Source: DASXHD01 sp036488725 (GTDB lineage: Bacteria > Myxococcota_A > Polyangia > Polyangiales > Polyangiaceae). From it: DNA of 64,000 nt. Both the position numbers and the translations under genes were made by a program. Below the pieces are notes generated by a model. The model had not been told where the DNA came from, made no database searches, and was given only the letters and a program-made list of their open reading frames with translations. Where the stretch lies: positions 147,524-211,523 of the forward strand of contig DASXHD010000075.1 of the NCBI GenBank assembly GCA_036488725.1, in the 5' to 3' direction. The first letter of the stretch is position 1. Each line of letters starts with the position of its first letter. Shown in pieces: positions 6,832 through 16,137 of this stretch.

Positions 6832-9210
6832 TCGGCGGCGCGCGACCTCCAACCCAGCCGGGACGATCAAGAGCGCCGCGCCGACGCCCGCGAGCGAGCC
6901 GATCGCGCCGACCGCGCCGACGTCGAAGAGGCCCTCGAACTTGCACGCGAGGAGCGCGGCGAATCCGGCCGAAGTCGTGAGCGCCGTCGCGACGACGAGC
7001 GGCCCCTGCTGTCGAAGCGCGTGCGCAATCGTCTGGTCGCCCTCGCGCGCTGCGTAAAGGAGGAACATCGCTTCGTCCATCGTGATGCCGAGCAGCACCG
7101 GAACGACGAGCGCATCGTACGCGTGCCATGGCACGTGGAGCGCGCGCATGAAGAGCATGACGACGGCGATGGCGAGCACGAGCGTCGCGGCGGCGAGCAC
7201 GACGTCGAGCGTGCGTCGCAACGACGCGCCCAGCGCGATCGCGACGAGCACGAGCGCGGCGAGACCGATGCGAGGGAGATCGTGCGCCAGCGTCTCTCGT
7301 AGGCCGGCTTCGAGCCGCGTGTACCCGGTCACGATCGCGCGGGGATCTGCCGCGTGGATCGCAGCGGTTGCGCGCGCGTCTTTCGCCGGATCGCCGCTCG
7401 GACGGACGTAGACGACCGAGAGCCACTCGCCGTGGTCTTCGGCGAGATGGCGCGCGCGCACCCACGGGAGCGGCTCGTCGGGCGGGGATTCACTGGGATT
7501 CGAGAATGCATCGAGCGCCGGGGCGCACGCGTCGGTGTCGAAACCTGCTTTGTCGAGCGCCGCTGACAGGTCCGCGCGTCGCGCGGGAAGATTCAACGCG
7601 TCACGCGCCGCGAGACGTGCGTGCGCGAGCGCCGGGCCGGGCGCGAAGCTCGCGAGCGCGTCGAAGCCTTCGACGTCGCCATCGTCGCGGAGCGGCTCGA
7701 GCGCTTCGGCGATCGCGTCCGAACGATCGCGCGCCGCAGCCTCGTCGTGGTCGGTGCTGATCACCACCCACTGACCGGGCTTGCCGCCGAAGGCGTCGAA
7801 GATCGCGCGCTGCGTCTCGAGCGGCTCGACATGCTCCGGTCGCAAGACGACGATCGCGTTGCCGGCGCGCGGGAAACCGAGCGCGATCACGACGACGATC
7901 GGCACGGCTGCGAACGCGAGCACGGCGAGAGCCCGACGCTTCGTGCTCGTCGCCGATCCGAGCACGCGTACGAGCCAAGTCGACGTCGGAGCCTTGCCGA
8001 TCGAGCGCGATTCGAGGAGCGCGCCGATCTCCGGCGTGAGCGCGAGGATCGCGATCGACGTGAGGACCTCGCCGAGCCCGCACAAGAGCCCGAGCTCACG
8101 AAGCGCGCGCAGTTGGCTGAGCGCGAGCGACGCGAACGTGACGCCCGCGGCGATGGCGGCGAGAAGCGTCGGGCGGCCGGTCCGTTTTCGCGCGTGGAGC
8201 GCGGCCGCGTTCGGGTCGAGACCCATCGCGCGTCCTTCGAGCAGCGCGGCATAAACGTGCACGCCGGTGTCGACGCCGACGCCGACCACGACCGCCGCGA
8301 ACGCGACGCTGATCGCCGAGAGCCCGTTCGGCAAGAGCGCCGCGAGCCCCATCGTCCACACGGTGCCGATGACGAGCGGCGGCAACACCGCGAGGAGCGC
8401 GCGGGCGCGACGAAACGTGAGAAGAAAAGTGAGCGATACCAAAATCGCCGAGAGCGTGCCGGAGACTTCGAGATCGCGAATGAAGAGCGCCTGGAGCGCG
8501 ACGTTCATCGCGTGGCCGCCGGTGAGGCTCATCGAGACCTTCGGGTGCGCCGCGACGACGCGCGCGCGGGCCGCGTCGAAATCGGAGACGAACGCGCGCG
8601 CCGCCGCGTTGTCGAACGCGCGTCCTCTCGGCTGCGCGACGAGCAAACGTGCGCGCCCGCCCTGCGCGACGAACTCCCCGCTCGGCGTCACCGTGAGCCC
8701 CGCGGCGAGCTCGGCCTTGCCCTCCCACGGGATCAGCGAGAGCCGCAGCGGATCGCGCGCGAGCATGTCTTCGACATCGGGCGGGTGCGCGGGCGTGAGG
8801 AGCAAGTCGCGCGTGCCCGCGAGTCGCTCGGCCATGCCGTCCGGCGTGAGCGCGCGCTCGAGCCGTCTTCGTGCGGCAGGTCCCGCGTAAAGCCACGCGC
8901 GCGTCGGCTCGGGCTTCGGCAGCGGCGCGCGGTCCAGCACCGAGACGACGCTCGGCGCGTGCGCGAGCGCGTCCTTCAACTCGCCTGACGCCGCGGCGAC
9001 CTCGCTCGGATCGTCGCCGCGCACCAGCACGAGCCCTACGTCACCGCCGCCGAACGCGCGCGTGTATCGCCCGAGCGCCGCCGCTTCGCCCTTCGACGGA
9101 AAGAGCGTCGACAAATCGCTCGAGATGCGAAGCCGCGTCGAGAGCGCCACGGCGAGGACCGTCGGAACGAGCAGAATCGCGAGCCGAACGAGAAGCGGCC
9201 GAACGGTCAT
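6808..9210 (-). CDS. MMPL/RND-superfamily exporter
   Basis: 800 residues in two similar halves. Each half has one transmembrane helix, a large periplasmic loop (about residues 26-235 and 455-640) and a bundle of five further helices. Motifs such as GVGVDTGVHV and GITMDEAMFLLYA place the membrane Asp residues of RND/MMPL proton-driven exporters in the first and second bundles. Family members export lipids, hopanoids or other hydrophobic compounds; the cargo here is unknown. It overlaps the upstream CNNM/CorC gene by 4 bases, so the two are probably translated together. Confidence 0.88.
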   Translation of the reverse strand: MTVRPLLVRLAILLVPTVLAVALSTRLRISSDLSTLFPSKGEAAALGRYTRAFGGGDVGLVLVRGDDPSEVAAASGELKDALAHAPSVVSVLDRAPLPKPEPTRAWLYAGPAARRRLERALTPDGMAERLAGTRDLLLTPAHPPDVEDMLARDPLRLSLIPWEGKAELAAGLTVTPSGEFVAQGGRARLLVAQPRGRAFDNAAARAFVSDFDAARARVVAAHPKVSMSLTGGHAMNVALQALFIRDLEVSGTLSAILVSLTFLLTFRRARALLAVLPPLVIGTVWTMGLAALLPNGLSAISVAFAAVVVGVGVDTGVHVYAALLEGRAMGLDPNAAALHARKRTGRPTLLAAIAAGVTFASLALSQLRALRELGLLCGLGEVLTSIAILALTPEIGALLESRSIGKAPTSTWLVRVLGSATSTKRRALAVLAFAAVPIVVVIALGFPRAGNAIVVLRPEHVEPLETQRAIFDAFGGKPGQWVVISTDHDEAAARDRSDAIAEALEPLRDDGDVEGFDALASFAPGPALAHARLAARDALNLPARRADLSAALDKAGFDTDACAPALDAFSNPSESPPDEPLPWVRARHLAEDHGEWLSVVYVRPSGDPAKDARATAAIHAADPRAIVTGYTRLEAGLRETLAHDLPRIGLAALVLVAIALGASLRRTLDVVLAAATLVLAIAVVMLFMRALHVPWHAYDALVVPVLLGITMDEAMFLLYAAREGDQTIAHALRQQGPLVVATALTTSAGFAALLACKFEGLFDVGAVGAIGSLAGVGAALLIVPAGLEVARRRSVEKKTM

Positions 9211-10508
9211 GGCTCGGCGGGCTTCTCTTTCTCTTTGCGAATGACTTTGACCTTCGTGATGCGCCGGCGATGGAGCGTGAGCACTTCGCCCACCGCGTCG
9301 GTCGTGAGGTCCGCGCGGTCGCCGATGCGAGGCATGTGCGCGAGGCGTCGGCCGAGCACCGCGCCGACTTGCTCCGAGCCGTCGTCGAACGCGAGACCCG
9401 TCACGCGCGTGATGTCTTCCATCGTCGCGCGGCCGTCCACTTCCCAGCCTCCGTCGAGCTTCACGACGCGCGGCGGCTCTTCGTCGAGCTCGTCGCGAAT
9501 TTCGCCGACGATCTCCTCGAGCAAATCTTCCATCGTCACGAGGCCGCTGGTTCCGCCGTATTCGTCGACGACGACCGCGATGGGCACGCTCTTGCGCTGC
9601 ATGTCGCGCAGCACTTCGACGAGGTTGCGGCTCTCGGGCACGAAGAGCACTTCGCGCTGCAGGCCCCGCAGATCTTTGGCGCTCGTGGCGCGTCGGTCGA
9701 GCAAATCTTTGACGTAGAGGTAGCCGACGACGTCGTCCAGCGACTTTTCTTTCGTCACGATGAGACGCGAATAGCCGAATTGCCGGAAGAGCTCGGTCGC
9801 GTCCTCGACGCTCGTGCCGACCGCGACGTACGCGATGTCGACGCGCGGGATCATCGCGTGGCGCGCGATGCGCTGCGAGAAGCGGAGCACGCGCTCGACG
9901 AGCTCGCTTTTCTCGCGGCCGCGCGGCGAGCGCGCCGTGCTCGCGGCCAAGATGCCGACGATTTCCTCTTCGGAGAGCGTGCCCTCGCTCGTCACGTCGG
10001 GGTCGAGGCCCATCGCGCGCAAGACGAGCCGCGACGCGCGCTCGAGGACGAAGAGGAACGGGAAGAACGTGAGGTACGTGATGCGAAGCGGGAGCGCCGC
10101 GGCGAGCGCGGTCTGCTCGGTGCGCTGAATCGCGACGAGCTTCGGCACGAGCTCGCCGAGGAGCACGTGCGTGAACGTGAGCGCGCCGAACGCGACCGCG
10201 ACCGTCGCGATCTCGAGCGCGCGCGGCGAACGCAGCGGCAAGTGCGAGAACGGCCCTTCGAGAAATCGCGCGAGCGCCGGCTCGCCGACCCAGCCGAGGC
10301 CGAGGCTCGCGAGCGTGATGCCGAGCTGCGTCGTCGAAAGATAACGATCGAGACGCGACGTGATTTGTTGCGCGATGATCGCGGGCTTCTCGCCGCGGCG
10401 CGCGCGCGGGCCGAGCTGCGTCGCGCGCACTTTGACGAGCGCGAACTCGGCGGCGACGAAGAATCCGTTCAGCGCGATGAAGAGCGCGGCGAGCGCGATG
10501 CCGGTCAC
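9207..10508 (-). CDS. CNNM/CorC (HlyC-type) membrane protein
   Basis: 433 residues. An N-terminal CNNM membrane domain (about 1-140, opening GIALAALFIALNGFFVAAEFALV) is followed by a CBS-domain pair (about 205-330, with KDLLDRR and VDEYGGTSGLVTMEDLLEEIVGEI) and a C-terminal CorC_HlyC domain (about 345-425). Homologues act in magnesium/cobalt or sodium-linked transport; the old haemolysin name is not supported functionally. Start is GTG, two bases after the upstream gene's stop codon. The stop overlaps the MMPL gene. Confidence 0.9.
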   Translation of the reverse strand: MTGIALAALFIALNGFFVAAEFALVKVRATQLGPRARRGEKPAIIAQQITSRLDRYLSTTQLGITLASLGLGWVGEPALARFLEGPFSHLPLRSPRALEIATVAVAFGALTFTHVLLGELVPKLVAIQRTEQTALAAALPLRITYLTFFPFLFVLERASRLVLRAMGLDPDVTSEGTLSEEEIVGILAASTARSPRGREKSELVERVLRFSQRIARHAMIPRVDIAYVAVGTSVEDATELFRQFGYSRLIVTKEKSLDDVVGYLYVKDLLDRRATSAKDLRGLQREVLFVPESRNLVEVLRDMQRKSVPIAVVVDEYGGTSGLVTMEDLLEEIVGEIRDELDEEPPRVVKLDGGWEVDGRATMEDITRVTGLAFDDGSEQVGAVLGRRLAHMPRIGDRADLTTDAVGEVLTLHRRRITKVKVIRKEKEKPAEP

Positions 10509-10512
10509 TGGT

Positions 10513-11169
10513 TCAGAGCCCGCAAGCCGCCGGCAAAAGCAAAATCAGCCCGAAAATGAGCCCGGTGAGCGCGAGGCCGCGCCCTTGCTGACCGGGCCTC
10601 GTCTGCGCGAGCACGATGCCGCCGAACGTGATCGCGAGGAGACACAAGATGAAGCCGATCCAAAATGGAACCCACCCGAGCAGACCGCACACGAGCGCGG
10701 CGACGGCGAGCCCGGGCGTGCCTGGCTGCGACATCGGCCCGGCCATCGGCGGAGCCATCATCATCGGATATTGCGGCTGTCCGTAACCGTAGGGCGGCGG
10801 CGTGCCGTACGGCGTCGACGGGTTCGACGGCGCGGCCGACTGCATCGTCGCGAGATATGCCGGCTGCTGCTGCGGTTGCGGCGAGCCCTGCGCGGGCGTC
10901 ACGACGTAATGCGGCTGCGGCGAGGCCGATCCGCCGGACATCATCGTCGGCGGCACCGGCGAGCTCCCGGCCATCATCGTCGCGCCCATCGCGAGCTCGT
11001 TCGTCACCGGATTTTTCACGGCGACTTGCTGCGCAGGCACCGGCGGCGGCAAAACCGGAGCGAACGACGTCGGGCTGTACGAATCCACGGCGGGGCTGAA
11101 CCGATTTCCGCACCTCGGACACACGGTCACCGTATCGGCGACGACGCTTGCACAACGCGAGCACTGCAC
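10513..11169 (-). CDS. Zinc-ribbon, Pro/Gln-rich, two-helix membrane protein (DUF4190-like)
   Basis: 218 residues. A zinc ribbon at the start (CSRC ... CPRCG, about residues 3-20) is followed by a long Pro/Gln/Met/Gly-rich linker and two C-terminal hydrophobic helices separated by a short turn, the DUF4190 arrangement (GLAVAALVCGLLGW ... GLILLLPAACGL). GTG 11169 is chosen because the ribbon begins at once and a TACGCT box lies 7 bases upstream. It leads a group with the CNNM/CorC and MMPL genes. Role unknown. Confidence 0.78.
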   Translation of the reverse strand: MQCSRCASVVADTVTVCPRCGNRFSPAVDSYSPTSFAPVLPPPVPAQQVAVKNPVTNELAMGATMMAGSSPVPPTMMSGGSASPQPHYVVTPAQGSPQPQQQPAYLATMQSAAPSNPSTPYGTPPPYGYGQPQYPMMMAPPMAGPMSQPGTPGLAVAALVCGLLGWVPFWIGFILCLLAITFGGIVLAQTRPGQQGRGLALTGLIFGLILLLPAACGL

Positions 11170-11176
11170 GGTGCGA

Positions 11177-11182
11177 AGCGTA
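11177..11182 (-). promoter_or_regulatory. -10-like TACGCT, leaderless start of 11169
   Basis: TACGCT on the minus strand lies 7 bases before GTG 11169. Confidence 0.5.
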
Positions 11183-11554
11183 TCACGCCTGCCTCGCTGC
11201 GACCTCGACGCGGTTTCCGCCGGGATCGCGCACGTAGAAGCGCTTCCAGCTCGGCGCCGGCTCCGGATCGGCCAAAATCTCGACGCCGGCTTCGCGAAAT
11301 GCGAGCTCGGCCGCACCGGGATCGGTCACGACGAAGCAGACGTGCCGCTTGCTCGCGAGGTTCGCTTCGCGTTCGATTTTTTCGACGCCGACGTGGAGCT
11401 GGCTCTTGCCGAGCTGAAACCACCCGCCGGGCCGCGTGTTGGATTTCGGAATGCGCGCGAGCCCGACGACCCGCTCGTAGAAGGCGAGCGTCGCGTCGAC
11501 GTCGCCGGGCGCGACCGTGATCTGAACGTGGTCGATCGACTCGAGCGGAATCAT
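11183..11554 (-). CDS. VOC-family protein co-translated with fumarase
   Basis: 123 residues with the vicinal-oxygen-chelate fold: IDHVQITVAPGDVDATLAFYERVVGL at the front and RFYVRDPGGNRVEV at the end. His9 region, a mid-chain His and the C-terminal Glu are possible metal ligands. Its ATG overlaps the stop of the fumarase beta gene by 4 bases (ATGA), so the three genes form one operon. A small-molecule role near dicarboxylate metabolism is an inference from position only. Confidence 0.82.
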   Translation of the reverse strand: MIPLESIDHVQITVAPGDVDATLAFYERVVGLARIPKSNTRPGGWFQLGKSQLHVGVEKIEREANLASKRHVCFVVTDPGAAELAFREAGVEILADPEPAPSWKRFYVRDPGGNRVEVAARQA

Positions 11555-12147
11555 CCGAAGTATTTCGAAGCTGCGGCTTTGCTCTGCTCGAGCACGTCGG
11601 CGTGGAGCGAGCGGCCGTGGCTGTCGATCGTGACGACACCGCGAAAATCTTCGACGCGCAAAACCCAAAAAGCCTCGGGAGGACCCAGCTCTTCGTAGAG
11701 GTGCACGCCGATCACTTCCTTGATGGCCGACGCGAGCGCGACCGCCGCGCCGCCGACGCCATGCATGTAAACTGCACCGAATTGCTTGCAGGCTGCAGCC
11801 GTTTTGGGGCCCATGCCGCCCTTGCCGATGACGCCGCGGAGGCCGAAGCGCTCGATCACCTCGGCCTGATACGGCTCTTCGCGCGAGGAGGTCGTCGGAC
11901 CGGCGGCCACGACGCGCCATCGGTCACCGTCCTTCTTCATGACCGGACCGCAGTGATAGATGAACGAATCGCGAAGGAGCGGTTCGAGGAAGCCGAGCTT
12001 GGAGAAATCTCCCGACGCGATCGCTTCGTGCATCAGCTTGTGTGCGCCGTCGCGGCCGGTGACGATCGTGCCGTAGAGAGAAATTTCATCGCCGACCGAG
12101 AGCGAACGAATCGTCTCTTCGCGAACGGGGAGGTCGATGCGCTTCAT
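11551..12147 (-). CDS. Class I fumarate hydratase, beta subunit (FumA C-terminal type)
   Basis: 198 residues matching the beta subunit of two-subunit iron-sulfur hydro-lyases (fumarase; the closely related L-tartrate dehydratase TtdB cannot be excluded). Characteristic segments are RSLSVGDEISLYGTIVTGRDGAHK, AAGPTTSSREEPY and GVIGKGGMG. With the alpha subunit it would interconvert fumarate and malate in the TCA cycle. Start and stop both overlap neighbours by 4 bases. Confidence 0.88.
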   Translation of the reverse strand: MKRIDLPVREETIRSLSVGDEISLYGTIVTGRDGAHKLMHEAIASGDFSKLGFLEPLLRDSFIYHCGPVMKKDGDRWRVVAAGPTTSSREEPYQAEVIERFGLRGVIGKGGMGPKTAAACKQFGAVYMHGVGGAAVALASAIKEVIGVHLYEELGPPEAFWVLRVEDFRGVVTIDSHGRSLHADVLEQSKAAASKYFG

Positions 12148-13070
12148 GCCGCCTTCTCCTTCTTCGTGTAGCGCGACGCCATCTCGGTGAGCTCGGTGAA
12201 ATGTGCTTTGCCTCTCGCGTCGATCTCGACGCTCCACCGGCGACACGACCAGCACTCGTACGCGAGGCTCACGAAGAAGCTCGCGGGGAGGCGATGCTGC
12301 GCGGTCACTTTGATGCCGAGCACGGTCGTCTTTCCGCCGAAGCCCATCGGGCCGATTTGCAGGCCGTTGCACGCTTCGAGCAATTCGCGCTCGAGCTTCG
12401 CGAGGCGCTCGTCGGGATTTTCGTCATCGAGCACGCGGAAGATTTGTTCCTTCGCCGCGAGCGCGCCGCCAGCACGATCGCCGCCGATGCAGACGCCGCA
12501 GATCCCCGGCGCGCAACCTTGGCCTTGCGCGTCGAGCACCATCTTGATGACGGCGCGCTTCACGCCTTCGAGATCGCGCCCCGCTTTGATCTCCGTGTTC
12601 GGCAGCGTCATCTGTCCGGAGACATTTTCGCAGCCGCCGCCTTTCAAGAGGAGGTCGGCTTTGATGAACGGCTTGTCCCACTGGTGAAAGTGGATTTGCG
12701 GCGCGCCGTCGCCGAGGTTCGTGCCGTCGTTCTTGCCGGTGATCGAATCGACCGTGTTCGGTCGCAGATAAGTTTTTTTCGTCGCGGCGAGCGTCGCGTC
12801 GCGGATGATCTTCGTGAGCGCGTGCTCGTGGGGACCTGCCGGGTAGTGCACGTACCAAATGTTCATGCCGGTGTCCTGGCACATGGGTGCGCCCTCGGCG
12901 CGCGCCTTGCCGATGTTGATGAGGAGCATGTCGAGCGCGTTGCGCGCCGCGCTCATGGGGCGTTCGGCGTCGCGCGCGCGTGCGAGCGCGGCTTCGACGT
13001 CGCTCGGCAAGTGGGTGGCCGCGCGCCGAATGAGCTCGACGAACGACTCTTGAATGGCCTCGAATTGCAT
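12144..13070 (-). CDS. Class I fumarate hydratase, alpha subunit (4Fe-4S)
   Basis: 308 residues, the alpha subunit carrying the catalytic [4Fe-4S] cluster. Candidate cluster ligands are C64 (PMCQDTG), C186 (CAPGIC) and C273 or C276 (YECWSC); their spacing resembles C105/C224/C318 of E. coli FumA as I recall it. Substrate-loop motifs GGGCENVSG and GPMGFGGKTTV are present. It heads the alpha-beta-VOC operon. TAGATC six bases before ATG nearly fits the local -10 rule. A tartrate dehydratase role is the main alternative. Confidence 0.88.
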   Translation of the reverse strand: MQFEAIQESFVELIRRAATHLPSDVEAALARARDAERPMSAARNALDMLLINIGKARAEGAPMCQDTGMNIWYVHYPAGPHEHALTKIIRDATLAATKKTYLRPNTVDSITGKNDGTNLGDGAPQIHFHQWDKPFIKADLLLKGGGCENVSGQMTLPNTEIKAGRDLEGVKRAVIKMVLDAQGQGCAPGICGVCIGGDRAGGALAAKEQIFRVLDDENPDERLAKLERELLEACNGLQIGPMGFGGKTTVLGIKVTAQHRLPASFFVSLAYECWSCRRWSVEIDARGKAHFTELTEMASRYTKKEKAA

Positions 13071-13130
13071 GACAGCGATCTACCTCAGCGACCCAAGGCC
13101 GAGCAACGGCGCGACGTCGAATGGCTCGGC

Positions 13131-14030
13131 ATGCGCGCTCTCGGGATCGTCTTGGCGGCGTTCGCGAGCGCGTGCGCGGGCCGAGCTTCGCCGCCGGTCG
13201 TCGCGCTTCCCAGCGTGGAGGCCCCCGCTCCGGCGGCGGTGCGCGAGTGCACGCCGCGCGCGCCGGCGACTTGTCACGCGATCGCGCAAGAGTCGCTTCC
13301 GACCGAGCCGCGGCTCGCGTATCGACTCGAAGCATTCGCGTGCGACAGCGGCGTCCCGGCCGCGTGCGGCGCGCTCGGGCACATGATGCTGCACGGAATT
13401 TGGGGCGAGTCGAGCCCGGAGCAGGCGCTCTTCTATCTCGAGGGCGCGTGCGGCGCGGGCGTCGCGGCGAGCTGCGTCGATCTCGGCGTCTTCGATCGCG
13501 ACGTTCGGCACGAAGACGCGCGGGCGATCGCGCGCTTCACGCGCGACTGCGAGGTGAGGCGCGTCGCGGCCGCTTGTGACGAGCTCGGCAGGATGGTCGA
13601 GGACGGCCGAGCTTTCGCGCCCGACGCGGTCGCGGCGCGGCGCATGTTCGAGCACGCGTGCACGCTCGGCGACGCGGCCGGATGCGGCGACCTCGGCCGC
13701 GTGACGCTCGAGTCGGATCGCGCGCGCGCGATGCACTTGCTCGCGAGCGCGTGTCGGTCGCGCGACGGCCGCGCCTGCTACGAGCTCGGCCGCGTCGCGA
13801 CGACGACCGCCGGCGCACGCTCGCACTTCGAGCGTGCTTGCAACTTGGGCGTCGCCGCGGGCTGCGTGTCGGTCGCGTGGACGATCGATCCCGCCGAGCG
13901 GCTCCCCGAAGCGCAATTCTGGATCGATCGCGCTTGCGACGAACGCGACGCCCGCGCGTGCGAACGCCTCGCTGAACGCCTCGGCGCGCCAGAGCTTCGC
14001 GCTCGCGCGGAGCGCATCGAAGCGAAGTGA
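13131..14030 (+). CDS. Sel1-like (Hcp-type) cysteine-rich repeat lipoprotein
   Basis: 299 residues. Lipobox ASAC gives Cys15. About eight helical Sel1/TPR-like repeats follow, each with a regularly spaced Cys pair (ACDSGVPAAC, ACGAGVAASC, ACTLGDAAGC, ACNLGVAAGC), the pattern of Helicobacter Hcp proteins in which each repeat is clamped by a disulfide. It probably acts as a periplasmic or surface protein-interaction scaffold. ATG at 13131 gives the signal peptide. The next gene, an FHA-sigma54 activator, begins 20 bases later. Confidence 0.87.
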   Translation: MRALGIVLAAFASACAGRASPPVVALPSVEAPAPAAVRECTPRAPATCHAIAQESLPTEPRLAYRLEAFACDSGVPAACGALGHMMLHGIWGESSPEQALFYLEGACGAGVAASCVDLGVFDRDVRHEDARAIARFTRDCEVRRVAAACDELGRMVEDGRAFAPDAVAARRMFEHACTLGDAAGCGDLGRVTLESDRARAMHLLASACRSRDGRACYELGRVATTTAGARSHFERACNLGVAAGCVSVAWTIDPAERLPEAQFWIDRACDERDARACERLAERLGAPELRARAERIEAK

Positions 14031-14036
14031 CCGTGC

Positions 14037-14042
14037 TACGCT
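14037..14042 (+). promoter_or_regulatory. -10-like TACGCT, leaderless start of 14050
   Basis: TACGCT lies 7 bases before GTG 14050, which favours 14050 over the other in-frame GTG codons at 14044 and 14053. Confidence 0.45.
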
Positions 14043-14049
14043 CGTGATC

Positions 14050-15372
<1,323 letters not shown>

Positions 15373-16137
15373 TCAGAAAGTGACCGCGAACGGGAGCGAA
15401 CCGCGGAGGTGCGCTTTCGAAGGCCGCTCGACGACGAGGTCGATGATCGCGATCGTCACGAGCAGCGCGGCCACGCCGAGCGTCACGTCGGCCGAGATGA
15501 GCTCCGCGTTGACGCGCGAAAAATCGGGAGCGGCGCACCCGGTGTCGCAGTGCGAGCTCTGGCGATCGAGGAACCCGACGATCGAGAGCGCGCCGAACGC
15601 GAGGCCCGACGCGATGCCGATGCCGCCGATCACGAACGGCGTCGCGGGCATTTTCGGCGGCGGCGGCGCGAGGCGCAGCACGACGCGCCGATTTTTTTCG
15701 TACTCGCGCACGACGATCGATTGCTCGACCGGCGGCCGCCCGGGAAATTCGTAGCGGACCGCATGCGCGCCGGGCTGGAGCACGATCGGTTTGCCGAGGA
15801 ACGCTTCGGTGCGCCGCTCGCCGTCGACGCGCACGACGCCCGTCGTGAGATCGCGGCCGCGGTCGTCCTGCGGCGCGACGAGGATCGAGGGTGTCGCCGC
15901 GTCGACGTCGGCGACCCAGCCGGTGCATCGCGCGGTGACCTCGGCGGGACATGCCGCTCGCGCGCATCGCAAGAACTCTTCGCGCGCGGCGTGCAGGTCC
16001 CCGCTCTTTCGCGCTTTCTGTCCGCCGACCGCGGCGTCGAAGCAAACGTTCTCGGTCGGCGAGTCGTCTGCGCGCGCGGTCGCGACGCCGCTCGAGGCGA
16101 GCGCGAGGAGCCACGCGACCGCGTGCGCGCGTTTCAT
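15373..16137 (-). CDS. Exported PEGA-like membrane-anchored protein paired with kinase
   Basis: 254 residues. A signal peptide (ending ATARA) is followed by a Cys-containing TPR-like segment (AREEFLRCARAACP), a beta-rich PEGA-like region (residues ~85-150, VRVDGERRTEAFLGKPIVLQPGAHAVRYEFPG) and two transmembrane segments near the C-terminus. Its ATG overlaps the upstream kinase stop by 4 bases, so it is likely co-translated and may be a partner or output of that kinase. Similar kinase-linked proteins recur in myxobacteria. Function not established. Confidence 0.75.
   Translation of the reverse strand: MKRAHAVAWLLALASSGVATARADDSPTENVCFDAAVGGQKARKSGDLHAAREEFLRCARAACPAEVTARCTGWVADVDAATPSILVAPQDDRGRDLTTGVVRVDGERRTEAFLGKPIVLQPGAHAVRYEFPGRPPVEQSIVVREYEKNRRVVLRLAPPPPKMPATPFVIGGIGIASGLAFGALSIVGFLDRQSSHCDTGCAAPDFSRVNAELISADVTLGVAALLVTIAIIDLVVERPSKAHLRGSLPFAVTF

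Noticed and set aside
7621..10559. Long plus-strand frames opposite the MMPL and CNNM/CorC genes
   Set aside because: No signal peptide, domain or start context; both minus-strand genes have full family motifs.
12201..13130. N-terminal extension of the Sel1 lipoprotein opposite fumarase
   Set aside because: The extension has no homology-like features; ATG 13131 gives a lipoprotein signal peptide.
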